Shown here: positions 26,527-32,636 of the stretch, in pieces
Numbering within the stretch: position 1 is the stretch's first letter
Layout: each line of letters opens with the position of its first letter
Virus record (IMG/VR): IMGVR_UViG_3300037071_001952
Location: 1 to 44,164 of that record
Direction: 5' to 3' (one strand)
Source of the DNA: a virus
DNA length: 44,164 bases
Translations under genes and position numbers: made by a program
Notes under the pieces: generated by a model
Told to the model about the DNA's origin: nothing
Databases searched by the model: none
The model's input: only the letters and a program-made list of their open reading frames with translations

Positions 26527-27220
26527 CGTCCGTGGGTCCGTCGAAGGCGGCACCGATCTCTGCGTCCACGGTACGCTGGTCCTGACGTGGAGGTGGTACC
26601 TGGCGCTGGGGGTTCGGTTGGGACTGGGGTTGCTGGCGTTGTTGGGGAGCCACCTGTTGGCGTGGTGCCTGCTGCGCCTGGGGTTCGGGGCGGTACGGTG
26701 CCAGGTTGCTCAGCTTGACACCGGGGCTGCCGTTCTCCTTGGTGTAGTTGATGTAGGTCGCCTTGGCCTGCTTGCCAATGAGGTCGGCCACCTCAAGTTC
26801 GTCGTCGTCATCCATGAAGCGTTGCAACAACGCCTCGGCCCACGCCCTGAGCGTGGCCTTTGGCCCCATCGTGGAATTGACCCAGCCATGCACGACGTTG
26901 CCCACGAACTCGGCCGACCGGCGCGGGTCTTCGCTGTCGATGACGTGCTCGACCAGGAAGTCGAACCTGAGCCGGTCGACGTCGGGATTGAACCGGTTCT
27001 CAGCCTCTTTGAAGATGCCGTTGACGGTCACGATGTACAGCCCGGGCGGTGGCACGGTGGCCGTCCTGTTGTGGACCCTGGGGATCCTGAAGTTCGTGTC
27101 GTAGCTCAGTTCCTGCTGGATTTCGACGCCGATCTGTCGGCCCTGCTCGTCATACATGGGCTGGGCAGTGGGCTGCGGGCGCTGGTCCTGCACGCGGTAC
27201 GGTCGTGGGTTACTGCTCAC
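26486..27220 (-). CDS. SSB-like single-stranded DNA-binding protein
   Basis: 244 residues from GTG 27220. The N-terminal 150 residues contain an OB-like pattern with FKEAENRFNPDVDRLRFDFLVE and a helix region (KATLRAWAEALLQRF). Residues about 165-225 are Gln/Pro-rich and disordered. The last 20 carry an acidic patch (DGPTDDDYDDPW) before IKPR. A folded N-domain, Gln/Pro linker and acidic tail next to a primase-helicase is the layout of phage ssDNA-binding proteins. The tail would dock partner enzymes. Assigned on architecture, not a diagnostic motif. Confidence 0.7.
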   Translation of the reverse strand: MSSNPRPYRVQDQRPQPTAQPMYDEQGRQIGVEIQQELSYDTNFRIPRVHNRTATVPPPGLYIVTVNGIFKEAENRFNPDVDRLRFDFLVEHVIDSEDPRRSAEFVGNVVHGWVNSTMGPKATLRAWAEALLQRFMDDDDELEVADLIGKQAKATYINYTKENGSPGVKLSNLAPYRPEPQAQQAPRQQVAPQQRQQPQSQPNPQRQVPPPRQDQRTVDAEIGAAFDGPTDDDYDDPWAPIKPR

Positions 27221-27578
27221 GGTGAACTTCTTTCTGTTGCGCGGCGACGGCCGATGGTTGCTGACGACGTGGGTAGATGGCGGCTTCGGCGTGGTTGCCC
27301 CACACGGGTGCCCAGGTGAAGTGCTTCTCGATGGCGACCTTGACCAGCGCATCTCCTGCTGCGCCAGCACTCGCGACGCTCTCAGCCAGTGCGGAGTACG
27401 AGACACCGAGCGCCTGACAGGCGATCTGCTTGCTGTACCGACCACTCAACAGGCCGACCAGGATGCACGCCTGTTGCAAGGCATCCTCGGTCACGACGGG
27501 GTCGTGGACTGAACGTTGTAGCTGGGGCAGGGGTGGCGGCGGGTGATGTTTCGTCGAAACATCAGGTGGGTCGGGCAT
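27210..27578 (-). CDS. Unknown protein upstream of SSB
   Basis: 122 residues, ATG 27578 after AGGAGGGGGAAC. Pro/His-rich N-terminus, then a helical core (about 30-85) with YSKQIACQALGVSYSALAESV, which could be a helix-turn-helix, and a Gln-rich tail. It overlaps the SSB-like GTG by 11 bp, so the two are coupled. A replication accessory or regulator is possible. Confidence 0.7.
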   Translation of the reverse strand: MPDPPDVSTKHHPPPPLPQLQRSVHDPVVTEDALQQACILVGLLSGRYSKQIACQALGVSYSALAESVASAGAAGDALVKVAIEKHFTWAPVWGNHAEAAIYPRRQQPSAVAAQQKEVHREQ

Positions 27579-27837
27579 GTTCCCCCTCCTGGGTCGAGCG
27601 CAACGTGTGCGCGACGGCGACGGCGTGCCAACATGGCCGCCCACGGGTGGCGTCGGGGCAGGTACAGCGGCCGTCGTGGGTGAGCGCGGTGACGACGGGT
27701 CGCAGACCTGGGATGGCGACAATGGCGAGCGGGTGGGTGGTGGTGGTGGCGACCCAGTCGAGCACCACGTCAATCAAGTGATCGTCGAAGTCGGGGCTGC
27801 GTCCTTTCATGCCCAGCACACGCTTACGACCCCGCAT
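27562..27837 (-). CDS. SWIM zinc-finger protein A
   Basis: 91 residues from ATG 27837 (ATG 27810 also possible; neither has a clear ribosome site, but the start overlaps the upstream gene end, suggesting coupling). The C-terminal part has RCTCPDATRGRPCWHAV, i.e. C-x-C-x8-C-x-H, the SWIM zinc-finger signature. SWIM fingers bind DNA or proteins and occur in Swi2/Snf2-type ATPases, MuDR transposases and RAD51 partners. No other domain is present. Confidence 0.7.
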   Translation of the reverse strand: MRGRKRVLGMKGRSPDFDDHLIDVVLDWVATTTTHPLAIVAIPGLRPVVTALTHDGRCTCPDATRGRPCWHAVAVAHTLRSTQEGEHARPT

Positions 27838-28156
27838 CACGACCGCGTTCGTAGGTGTCGTTCTGAAATAACACGTGGCCCAACAGCACCATGTGGGCAC
27901 AGATGTGGTCGGCGTCGTCGTTGCCACAGGTGCAGTGTGGCAAACCGTCCTGGCCCCAGTTCTTGATGGTCATCACTTCGCCAATGGCTGTGCCGTCGGG
28001 CAGCGGGATGATGGCGACCACCACGGCGCGATTGTGGGCGGCGGCGTAGGTCCGCACGATGTCGGCCAGCGTTTGCGCCTCGGTCTGGTCGAGCGGTGTG
28101 TCGGTCACGCCACGCAATGGACGAACGGTGTTCCAGCGACTGCGTCGTGACCTCAT
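27824..28156 (-). CDS. SWIM zinc-finger protein B
   Basis: 110 residues, ATG 28156 overlapping the TGA of the membrane-peptide gene (ATGA). After an alpha/beta N-terminal part (RAVVVAIIPLPDGTAIGEV) it carries HCTCGNDDADHICAH, again C-x-C-x8-C-x-H. The adjacent gene has a finger of the same spacing, so the pair may be a duplication or a two-subunit device. Function unknown. Located just before the replication genes. Confidence 0.7.
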   Translation of the reverse strand: MRSRRSRWNTVRPLRGVTDTPLDQTEAQTLADIVRTYAAAHNRAVVVAIIPLPDGTAIGEVMTIKNWGQDGLPHCTCGNDDADHICAHMVLLGHVLFQNDTYERGRDAGS

Positions 28157-28350
28157 GCCTGGCCCACCAGTCCGTTGACCCAGACCAGCACCAGCACGAG
28201 CAGTAGGATGGCCAGCGCGTAGGCCCACCAGGCCAGGTGGTGCGGCTCGGGGTGCCGGAACAGCGGGCGGCGCTGGTACTGCTGGCTGCGGTACATGCTG
28301 ACGGTGCGATGCTTGGGCAGGGCGCGTGGTTTACGCAGTATCAGCGGCAT
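28153..28350 (-). CDS. Small basic single-pass membrane protein
   Basis: 65 residues, ATG 28350 (GAGGA five bases upstream), overlapping the Xre gene by 20 bp. A basic His/Arg-rich N-terminal half is followed by one transmembrane helix (about residues 42-60, AYALAILLLVLVLVWVNGL) near the C-terminus, so the basic part likely faces the cytoplasm. An early phage membrane peptide of this kind could act on host membranes or anchor replication. Unknown. Confidence 0.7.
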   Translation of the reverse strand: MPLILRKPRALPKHRTVSMYRSQQYQRRPLFRHPEPHHLAWWAYALAILLLVLVLVWVNGLVGQA

Positions 28351-28642
28351 GCTCGTCCTCGTGTGGTCGGTAGCTGAACAGAATGTGCGGCGGCAGGTGC
28401 AGGACGCTGCACGCTCGGGCGATGAAGGCGGGCGTTGGACGTCGACGCCCGCTCAGGATAAGCGACAGCCAGCTATCGTGATAGCCCATCTGCTTGGCGA
28501 GCCACGGGCGGCGCACACCCTGGTACTCGATGATGTCGCGCAGGTTATCGACGTCAAACTGGGCCGCGTCCTGGCTGGTCACGACCGGGCGCGGCGGTCG
28601 GTACGGCGTGCGACGCCGCGTGGTAACGGGGGCGCGGGGCAT
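28331..28642 (-). CDS. Xre-family helix-turn-helix regulator
   Basis: 103 residues, ATG 28642, AGGAG eight bases upstream. Residues about 32-88 form an HTH_3 domain: NLRDIIEYQGVRRPWLAKQM, then DSWLSLILSGRRRPT as recognition helix and turn. It has its own strong promoter (TTGACA-17-TACACT), with a TGTCA-N9-TGACA symmetric site overlapping the -35, suggesting autoregulation. It could be a repressor or early/late switch. The lack of an integrase gene argues against a standard lysogeny repressor. Confidence 0.85.
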   Translation of the reverse strand: MPRAPVTTRRRTPYRPPRPVVTSQDAAQFDVDNLRDIIEYQGVRRPWLAKQMGYHDSWLSLILSGRRRPTPAFIARACSVLHLPPHILFSYRPHEDEHAADTA

Positions 28643-28681
28643 GGGTCACGCTCCTGGTCGGGGTGAAGTGGACACCTGCCC

Positions 28682-28710
28682 AGTGTAGATCAGACGTGCC
28701 AATGTGTCAA
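28682..28710 (-). promoter_or_regulatory. Sigma70-type promoter of the Xre regulator gene
   Basis: On the minus strand: TTGACA (28710-28705), 17-bp spacer, TACACT (28687-28682), with the ATG about 40 bp further on. Consensus boxes with ideal spacing make this the best sigma70-type promoter in the window. Confidence 0.8.
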
Positions 28711-28723
28711 TACGGGAATGACA
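28705..28723. promoter_or_regulatory. Candidate operator overlapping the -35 box
   Basis: TGTCA (28705-28709) and TGACA (28719-28723) form an inverted repeat with a 9-bp centre that covers the TTGACA box. A dimeric HTH protein such as the adjacent Xre protein could bind here and block its own promoter. Confidence 0.4.
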
Positions 28724-28727
28724 AAAT

Positions 28728-28764
28728 CCCGCAGGTGGTCACGCTGTAGGTGACCACCTGCGGG
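28728..28764 (-). terminator. Rho-independent terminator ending the distal early operon
   Basis: A perfect 15-bp stem (CCCGCAGGTGGTCAC / GTGACCACCTGCGGG) with a 7-nt loop, followed on the minus strand by ATTTTGTC. It lies just after the stop of the gene at 28781 and just before the Xre promoter, separating two leftward units. Confidence 0.85.
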
Positions 28765-28780
28765 GTGTGTGTCGTCCGGA

Positions 28781-29173
28781 CTAGACGGTGGCTGCGGCGA
28801 CGATCTCCTCGATGGTCTGCGGTGGCGTCGGGGTCTTCCTGCGCCGTGACCACGTCGTCTTCTTGCGCTTCGTGCGCGGCCCTGGCTTGCCCGACCTGCC
28901 AGCGACGCGCTTGCGCTGCGTGCTGGCGTCGACGTCGGCCACGGTCACGAAGTAGACCGGGGTTGGCTGACCTGGGTAGCCGCGACGCACGGCGGGGATG
29001 ACGCCGCGATAGATGCTCTTGAGCACGGCGGTCCTGGTCAGGCCCAGGCGTGCAGCCGCCTGGGTGATGGTCAACTCGTCGGGTCCGACCGACGTGGTGA
29101 CGGTGGGCGAGACGACCTTCACCTCACTGAGCCGGGGGCGGCGCTTGGCCGTGGTCGTGGGTGTCGCGGTCAT
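28781..29173 (-). CDS. Helix-turn-helix DNA-binding protein (excisionase/MerR-like)
   Basis: 130 residues, ATG 29173 overlapping the upstream TGA (ATGA), AAGGAG seven bases upstream. Residues about 33-85 match the HTH_17 type: LTITQAAARLGLTRTAVLKSIYRGVIPAVRRG, then a PVYFVTVADVDA wing. A strongly basic tail (KRKKTTWSRRRK) would add DNA affinity. Probably a transcription regulator or DNA-architecture protein. An excisionase role is unlikely without an integrase. Last gene before a strong terminator. Confidence 0.75.
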   Translation of the reverse strand: MTATPTTTAKRRPRLSEVKVVSPTVTTSVGPDELTITQAAARLGLTRTAVLKSIYRGVIPAVRRGYPGQPTPVYFVTVADVDASTQRKRVAGRSGKPGPRTKRKKTTWSRRRKTPTPPQTIEEIVAAATV

Positions 29174-29724
29174 GCGCGTGCTCCTTCTTCCGTCGTGACC
29201 GGGCGCAGGATGCGCTGGCGGTTATAGCCGTTCTCGTTGGCGGTGTCGTTCCACATCAGGGCCAGGCTCGTGATCGGGTTCTCAGGTGGGAACCGGTCGG
29301 TCATCAGCCAGTCGTAGATGGCGGCACGGTCAGCGTTCTGGACGTCGGGGTGGTCGTTGTCGCCGTAGACGTAGGCGCGGATGGCCTCGGACTGCTCGCG
29401 CTCGGTGTCGACCAGCGGGCTGGTGCCGTCGGTCGGCTGGTCCAGCGTCTGCACCCGGTCGGCCGCCAGGCGCAGGAACATGGCGAGCGCGTCGGCCGCG
29501 ACGCCGAACTCCAGCATGCACGCGCCCTCGCCCGTGATGCTGTCTTCCAGCACGTAGAGGGGCCAGCCGGGGCTGACGTCGTCGGCCAGTTCGTGGTCGG
29601 CCACGCGACGCAGCACGAGACGGTAGCGTTCCGGTTCGGCGTCGTTCTGGATGTTGGCCTCGGCCAACACGGTGTCGGGCTGGCCGAACCGGTCGGTGTG
29701 GATGGTGATGCCTGCGGTGATCAT
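29170..29724 (-). CDS. Unknown acidic early protein
   Basis: 184 residues from ATG 29724 (GGAG six bases upstream), overlapping the previous TGA as ATGA. Acidic, mixed alpha/beta: beta-like start (GITIHTDRFG), strand-rich middle (ERYRLVLRRV, WPLYVLEDS), helix ADALAMFLRLAADRVQTL. No motif recognised. Coupled on both sides, so it belongs with its neighbours in the distal early operon. Early acidic proteins of phages often mimic DNA or bind host enzymes, but nothing here proves that. Confidence 0.75.
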   Translation of the reverse strand: MITAGITIHTDRFGQPDTVLAEANIQNDAEPERYRLVLRRVADHELADDVSPGWPLYVLEDSITGEGACMLEFGVAADALAMFLRLAADRVQTLDQPTDGTSPLVDTEREQSEAIRAYVYGDNDHPDVQNADRAAIYDWLMTDRFPPENPITSLALMWNDTANENGYNRQRILRPVTTEEGARA

Positions 29725-30089
29725 GGTGTGCTCCAATCGGTGCGTTCGGCGGCAGGTTCCAGGGTCAGGCGGGTCACGATGGTGGCGGGTCCGTCGCTGG
29801 TGTCGATGTGGTGCTGGATCTGGTAGGTGACACAGGTGGGCCAGGCGTCATAGCTCAGCATCCACAGCTTGTTGGCGCTGCCGCGCAGCACAGGCACCCA
29901 GGGCTGGTCGGTGGCGTCGCGGTGCTGGGCATCGACGATGGCCCCGGTCTTGATGTCGCGGATAATCTCGCGCACGGCGGCGCGTGCCGCGTGTGGTGCC
30001 ATGCCACGGCGCACGGCGTGCTCGATGGGCGTGGCTGGGCCTGCTGGGTTGAGCCGCAGGCGTGCCACCGTCAGGTGGTAGGCGGTCAT
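29721..30089 (-). CDS. Unknown early protein
   Basis: 122 residues from ATG 30089, which overlaps the upstream TGA (ATGA); a GTG at 30095 is in frame. An N-terminal helix-rich half (PIEHAVRRGMAPHAARAAVREIIRDIKTG) precedes a beta-rich half (VPVLRGSANKLWMLSYD, VTYQIQHHI). No recognised domain. Confidence 0.7.
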   Translation of the reverse strand: MTAYHLTVARLRLNPAGPATPIEHAVRRGMAPHAARAAVREIIRDIKTGAIVDAQHRDATDQPWVPVLRGSANKLWMLSYDAWPTCVTYQIQHHIDTSDGPATIVTRLTLEPAAERTDWSTP

Positions 30090-30271
30090 GTCCACCGCGC
30101 TTTCGCCGCCGCGATCTCAGTCAACCGCTGGCGGGCGCAGATGCGGCGCACCTCGTAGTGCTCGGCCTGGGCCGGGTCACCGGCCCTGAGGGCGCGGTGC
30201 ACGAGGTCGTCTGTCTCGGCAATCAGCGCGTCCAGGTAGGCGCGTTCGGCGTCGAGCAGGTGGTCGGTCAT
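30086..30271 (-). CDS. Small helical early protein
   Basis: 61 residues from ATG 30271, with GAGGAG seven bases upstream. The frame is open further upstream but without a ribosome site. Nearly all helix and highly charged (LLDAERAYLDALIAETDDLV). The stop is coupled to the next gene. Unknown. Confidence 0.65.
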   Translation of the reverse strand: MTDHLLDAERAYLDALIAETDDLVHRALRAGDPAQAEHYEVRRICARQRLTEIAAAKARWT

Positions 30272-30296
30272 GGTCGTGCTCCTCGTGGGTGGGTCT

Positions 30297-30319
30297 GCGC
30301 CGGCCCAGTCGACCGGCGC
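30297..30319 (-). other. Intercistronic hairpin, CCCAGTCGA loop (copy 1)
   Basis: GCGCCGG / CCGGCGC, 7-bp perfect stem around the 9-nt loop CCCAGTCGA (plus-strand reading). The same loop on a different stem occurs at 31827-31849. It lies between one gene's stop and the next ribosome site and has no T-run. Confidence 0.65.
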
Positions 30320-30332
30320 GTGGTCGGTCGGG

Positions 30333-30632
30333 CTAGGTGCGCTCGCTGTACGGCTGGAGGTCGTTCCAGTCCTCGATGACGTCGTCGCGCAGCGTCTGCA
30401 ACACGGCGCGGCGGCGGTCGAACTCGGCGCGGGCGCGGGTGTAGGCGTCGTCGTCCAGCGGGTAGTAGTCGCGGCCATGCGGTGCGCCGTCGCACAGCAG
30501 GTCGTAGGCCGTCGATAGTGCACGATAGGTGGCCTCCAACTGGTCGAGCAGGCGCTGTCGGCCGCTGCCGTTGAGGTGGATGATGGGCAGGTGCGAGCCA
30601 TCGGTCGGGCGGCTGGTCGGGGCGGTGGTCAC
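30333..30632 (-). CDS. Unknown helical early protein
   Basis: 99 residues, GTG 30632 eight bases after AGGAG within the box AGGAGCATGCACC, whose internal ATG is out of frame. Helical after a short Thr/Ser start: RQRLLDQLEATYRALSTAYD and DAYTRARAEFDRRRAVLQTL. No motif recognised. Confidence 0.7.
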   Translation of the reverse strand: MTTAPTSRPTDGSHLPIIHLNGSGRQRLLDQLEATYRALSTAYDLLCDGAPHGRDYYPLDDDAYTRARAEFDRRRAVLQTLRDDVIEDWNDLQPYSERT

Positions 30633-30662
30633 GGTGCATGCTCCTTATGGTGCGGGTGGTAC

Positions 30663-30681
30663 GCCTGCCCAGGTGGCAGGC
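30663..30681 (-). other. Intercistronic hairpin (CAGGT loop)
   Basis: GCCTGCC / GGCAGGC, 7-bp perfect stem with a 5-nt loop, between the stop at 30695 and the ribosome site for the GTG at 30632. Confidence 0.6.
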
Positions 30682-30694
30682 ACGGTGTCGTCGG

Positions 30695-30985
30695 CTAGGC
30701 GCGGCTGAGCGCGTAGAAGGCGTCGGACCAGGCAGCACGGGCGGCCTCGCGGGCGTCGAAGGCGCGTCCGAGGACAGCCCAGGTCGTGTGGTAGGCGCGG
30801 GCGTTGGCGCAGTCGGTGCCGAAGTCATCGCGGGTGTACGTCAGGTACGCGCTCCGGTGGGCCTCTGAGGCTGTCTGGTAGTCGGCGTCGGCTGCCAGGT
30901 AGGCAGCGTGGGCGGTGCGAACAGCCTCGTTGGCGGCAGTGTCGTCGCTGACGATGAACATGGGGCCGGTGTCGGACGTGGTCAT
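30695..30985 (-). CDS. Unknown early protein, first gene after promoter M1
   Basis: 96 residues from ATG 30985, AGGAG upstream. Helical and rich in Ala, Asp, Tyr: AVRTAHAAYLAADADYQTAS, then RSAYLTYTRDDF and REAARAAWSDAFYALSRA. Three Ala-rich helices that alternate acidic and aromatic residues. No recognised family. It lies downstream of a TGAAAC-type promoter and its leader hairpin. Confidence 0.7.
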   Translation of the reverse strand: MTTSDTGPMFIVSDDTAANEAVRTAHAAYLAADADYQTASEAHRSAYLTYTRDDFGTDCANARAYHTTWAVLGRAFDAREAARAAWSDAFYALSRA

Positions 30986-31011
30986 GGGTGTTCTCCTGGC
31001 GGTGGTCAGGC

Positions 31012-31035
31012 GGGACGTGCCCTGTTGCACGTCCC
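31012..31035 (-). promoter_or_regulatory. Leader hairpin with AACAGG loop (M1)
   Basis: On the minus strand GGGACGTGC-AACAGG-GCACGTCCC, a perfect 9-bp stem with a 6-nt loop, starting some 10 bp after the promoter. The M2 leader has the same loop on an unrelated stem, and M3 has AACTGA. Confidence 0.65.
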
Positions 31036-31044
31036 ACTGCAAGA

Positions 31045-31071
31045 TACGCAGCGGGTGATTGCGTGGTTTCA
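31045..31071 (-). promoter_or_regulatory. ECF-like promoter M1 (TGAAAC-N17-CGTA)
   Basis: On the minus strand TGAAAC (31071-31066), 17 bp, CGTA (31048-31045), then TCTTGCAGTGGG. M2 and M3 share both boxes, the exact 17-bp spacing and the following CAGTGGG-like segment. Known extracytoplasmic-function sigma promoters (for example Bacillus sigma W, TGAAAC-N16-CGTA) look the same. Confidence 0.6.
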
Positions 31072-31371
31072 CTACCGTGTGACAGCCTTGTAGATGGCGG
31101 CGACAACGACGCAGATGACGGCCACGACGGCCAGCAGCACAGCGCCGATGACGATGACGCCCAGCATGCCCGCCCAGATGGGCACGCGGCTATGGGTCTG
31201 GCCCGATATCCAGTAGGCGACCGGGATGCCGGCCAGCCAGAGCAGCCACATCCAGCCGTTGCCACCGCTGGTGGTGGCGGACGTCGGTGTCGTCGCGGTC
31301 GGTGTCGTCGCGGTCGGTGTCGTCGCGGTCGGTGTCGTGGTCGTGTCGGGCGCGGTCGGGGTGGTGTCCAC
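31072..31371 (-). CDS. Thr/Pro-repeat membrane protein
   Basis: 99 residues from GTG 31371, seven bases after GAGGAG; the ATG at 31377 lies one base from the site and is less likely. The N-terminal 40 residues are Thr/Pro-rich, with a 15-bp unit coding TPTAT repeated three times. Two hydrophobic segments follow (GWMWLLWLAGIPVAYWI; then about 26 residues, MLGVIVIGAVLLAVVAVICV). The Thr/Pro stalk could face outward. Possible superinfection-exclusion or membrane-modifying protein, by analogy only. The stop codon abuts promoter M1. Confidence 0.75.
   Translation of the reverse strand: MDTTPTAPDTTTTPTATTPTATTPTATTPTSATTSGGNGWMWLLWLAGIPVAYWISGQTHSRVPIWAGMLGVIVIGAVLLAVVAVICVVVAAIYKAVTR
31288..31332 (-). 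repeat. 15-bp tandem repeat encoding TPTAT x3
   Basis: Unit GGTGTCGTCGCGGTC (plus strand) three times in a row, in frame inside the Thr/Pro membrane protein gene. A coding repeat prone to copy-number change. The exact edges are set to whole units. Confidence 0.7.
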
Positions 31372-31413
31372 GTGCATGCTCCTCGTGGTCATGAGGCACC
31401 GGCTCATTCGGGC

Positions 31414-31429
31414 GGGGCTACGCAGCCCC
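31414..31429 (-). other. Intercistronic hairpin (GGGGCT stem)
   Basis: GGGGCT / AGCCCC around the 4-nt loop acgc. It is the second of two hairpins between the stop at 31481 and the start at 31371. Confidence 0.5.
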
Positions 31430-31432
31430 ACG

Positions 31433-31464
31433 ACACGCGCCACACGGTGGGTGGTGGCGCGTGT
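31433..31464 (-). other. Intercistronic hairpin with 11-bp stem
   Basis: ACACGCGCCAC / GTGGCGCGTGT, perfect 11-bp stem with a 10-nt loop, beginning 17 bp after the stop at 31481. It is adjacent to the repeated TTTCGCCGTGGTGCG element. Confidence 0.65.
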
Positions 31465-31478
31465 TTCGCCGTGGTGCG
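31464..31478 (-). repeat. 3' element TTTCGCCGTGGTGCG, copy 1
   Basis: This 15-bp sequence lies 2 bp after a stop codon (minus strand) and recurs at 33096-33110, 5 bp after another gene's stop. On the minus strand it reads CGCACCACGGCGAAA. Confidence 0.6.
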
Positions 31479-31480
31479 TG

Positions 31481-31801
31481 TTAGCCGACGATGGCGGTGC
31501 CGGTGCGCTGCGCCTCGACGACGGCGCTGAGCACGTAGGTGGCTTGCAGCATGCCCTCAAGCACCAGGGCGCACTCGCGGGTCGTCATGCCTGAGCGCAG
31601 GCAGTCGGCCATGCGCCAGACGGTGCGTCCCAGCGTGGTGTCGGTGTCGTCGGCGCTGAGCGCGTCATAGATGTCGATGGCGACGTAGCCGTTGCGACGC
31701 TGGGTGAGGTAGCGCGTGGTGGACCCAGACCAGCCCAGGTCGTGGTTGAGGCGCGTCTCGTAGCGGCGCAGGTCGTCGGCGGTGTAGCGGTAGCGTGGCA
31801 C
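31481..31801 (-). CDS. Unknown early protein
   Basis: 106 residues from GTG 31801, seven bases after GAGGAG; ATG 31807 is an alternative two codons earlier but sits one base from the site. Pattern: RYRYTADDLRRYETRLNHDL, a beta segment TTRYLTQRRNGYVAIDIYDA, then helices with CLRSGMTTRECALVLEGM. No recognised family. The closing part (TVWRMADCLRSGMTTRE) loosely resembles VLRRVHGLMRAGMTTQ in the 260-residue protein at 33481, so a shared module is possible. Confidence 0.7.
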   Translation of the reverse strand: MPRYRYTADDLRRYETRLNHDLGWSGSTTRYLTQRRNGYVAIDIYDALSADDTDTTLGRTVWRMADCLRSGMTTRECALVLEGMLQATYVLSAVVEAQRTGTAIVG

Positions 31802-31826
31802 GGGCATGCTCCTCGTGTGGGTACAG

Positions 31827-31849
31827 GCGTGCGCCCAGTCGACGCACGC
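31827..31849 (-). other. Intercistronic hairpin, CCCAGTCGA loop (copy 2)
   Basis: GCGTGCG / CGCACGC, 7-bp perfect stem around CCCAGTCGA, the same 9-nt loop as at 30297-30319, with a different stem. Confidence 0.65.
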
Positions 31850-31862
31850 GGTCGGGGCCGGG

Positions 31863-32255
31863 TTAGCGGCTGGCGTAGCCGCCGACCGTGGTGACGCGCC
31901 AGGTGAACAGCGCGGCACGCACGTCGTCGACGTTGGTCCAGCGGCCGCGCTCGTCGCGACTGGGCCAGACCTGCACCTGCGCTTCCAGGTAGAGCGCCAG
32001 GGCGCGTGCCGCGGCGCGGCTGGGTAGTCGCGTGTCGACGGCCAGTCCGCTGGCGCGGTGGGTGACGGTCCAGGTGGCGTGGAATGCGCCGTCGCGGTAC
32101 CCCGCGCTGCGGTGGTAGGCGACGTGCTCAAACGCCAGGGCGTCGACGGTGCGGAGCGCCAGGGCACCGTGGGTGGCGTGGCGACGTCGAGCGTCGGTCG
32201 GGGCGGCGACGGGCACGGTCACGGTGGTGCGGTGGGCGGTCATGGTGGCACGCAT
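31863..32255 (-). CDS. Unknown basic early protein
   Basis: 130 residues from ATG 32255, nine bases after AGAGGA (ATG 32243 is a possible second start). Basic, Arg/His/Ala-rich, with a beta-strand-rich core (YRDGAFHATWTVTHRASGLA) and a helix (SRAAARALALYLEAQVQVW), ending DDVRAALFTWRVTTVGG. The beta-beta-alpha pattern could be a small nucleic-acid-binding fold. No firm assignment. Confidence 0.65.
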   Translation of the reverse strand: MRATMTAHRTTVTVPVAAPTDARRRHATHGALALRTVDALAFEHVAYHRSAGYRDGAFHATWTVTHRASGLAVDTRLPSRAAARALALYLEAQVQVWPSRDERGRWTNVDDVRAALFTWRVTTVGGYASR

Positions 32256-32283
32256 GGGCGGTGGTCCTCTCGCGAGCGGGTGA

Positions 32284-32305
32284 ACACGCGCCAGACGGCG
32301 CGTGT
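32284..32305 (-). other. Intercistronic hairpin (AGAC loop)
   Basis: ACACGCGCC / GGCGCGTGT, 9-bp perfect stem with 4-nt loop agac. Related C-AGAC centres occur in the hairpins at 33063 and 33422. Confidence 0.65.
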
Positions 32306-32322
32306 GTGGTCGTGGGACGCGC

Positions 32323-32574
32323 CTACTCGCTGGCGTCCAGGTCGCAGACGAGCACGCGCACGGCGTCGGCGTGCGCGGCCAGCGCGGCAGCCTTGCCGCG
32401 GCTGTGGGTGATGACGGGCGGGGTGGTGATGCAGGGGTGCGTCGTGATGGTGGCGTAGCACGCGCCGTAGCGGCGCGGTGTGCCCAGGAAGCGATAGGTG
32501 AACACGGTCTGGTCACCGACGACGGTGCGAGCGGTGTCGGGGCGGCGGGCGACGATGGCAGCGGTGGTGGTCAC
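32323..32574 (-). CDS. Unknown small early protein, first gene after promoter M2
   Basis: 83 residues from GTG 32574, within the same AGGGAGCATGCACC-GTG start box as the gene at 30632. Beta-rich middle (TVFTYRFLGTPRRYGACYAT) and a helical end (GKAAALAAHADAVRVLVCDL). The first residues VTTT resemble the VTTA starts of two neighbouring genes, which hints at descent from a common start cassette. No recognised function. Confidence 0.65.
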   Translation of the reverse strand: MTTTAAIVARRPDTARTVVGDQTVFTYRFLGTPRRYGACYATITTHPCITTPPVITHSRGKAAALAAHADAVRVLVCDLDASE

Positions 32575-32604
32575 GGTGCATGCTCCCTGCGTGTGTGGTG
32601 CGGT

Positions 32605-32626
32605 GGCGCAGCCCTGTTGCTGCACC
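32605..32626 (-). promoter_or_regulatory. Leader hairpin with AACAGG loop (M2)
   Basis: On the minus strand GGTGCAGC-AACAGG-GCTGCGCC, an 8-bp stem with one T/G wobble. Same loop as M1, different stem. It lies between promoter M2 and the GTG at 32574. Confidence 0.6.
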
Positions 32627-32636
32627 CACTGACATC

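Noticed and set aside
28331-29173. Lysogeny module (repressor plus excisionase)
   Set aside because: The HTH proteins are real, but no integrase, attachment site or partition system was found, so lysogeny is not supported.
31288-31332. Short tandem repeats as a CRISPR array
   Set aside because: In-frame 15-bp coding repeats with no spacers.
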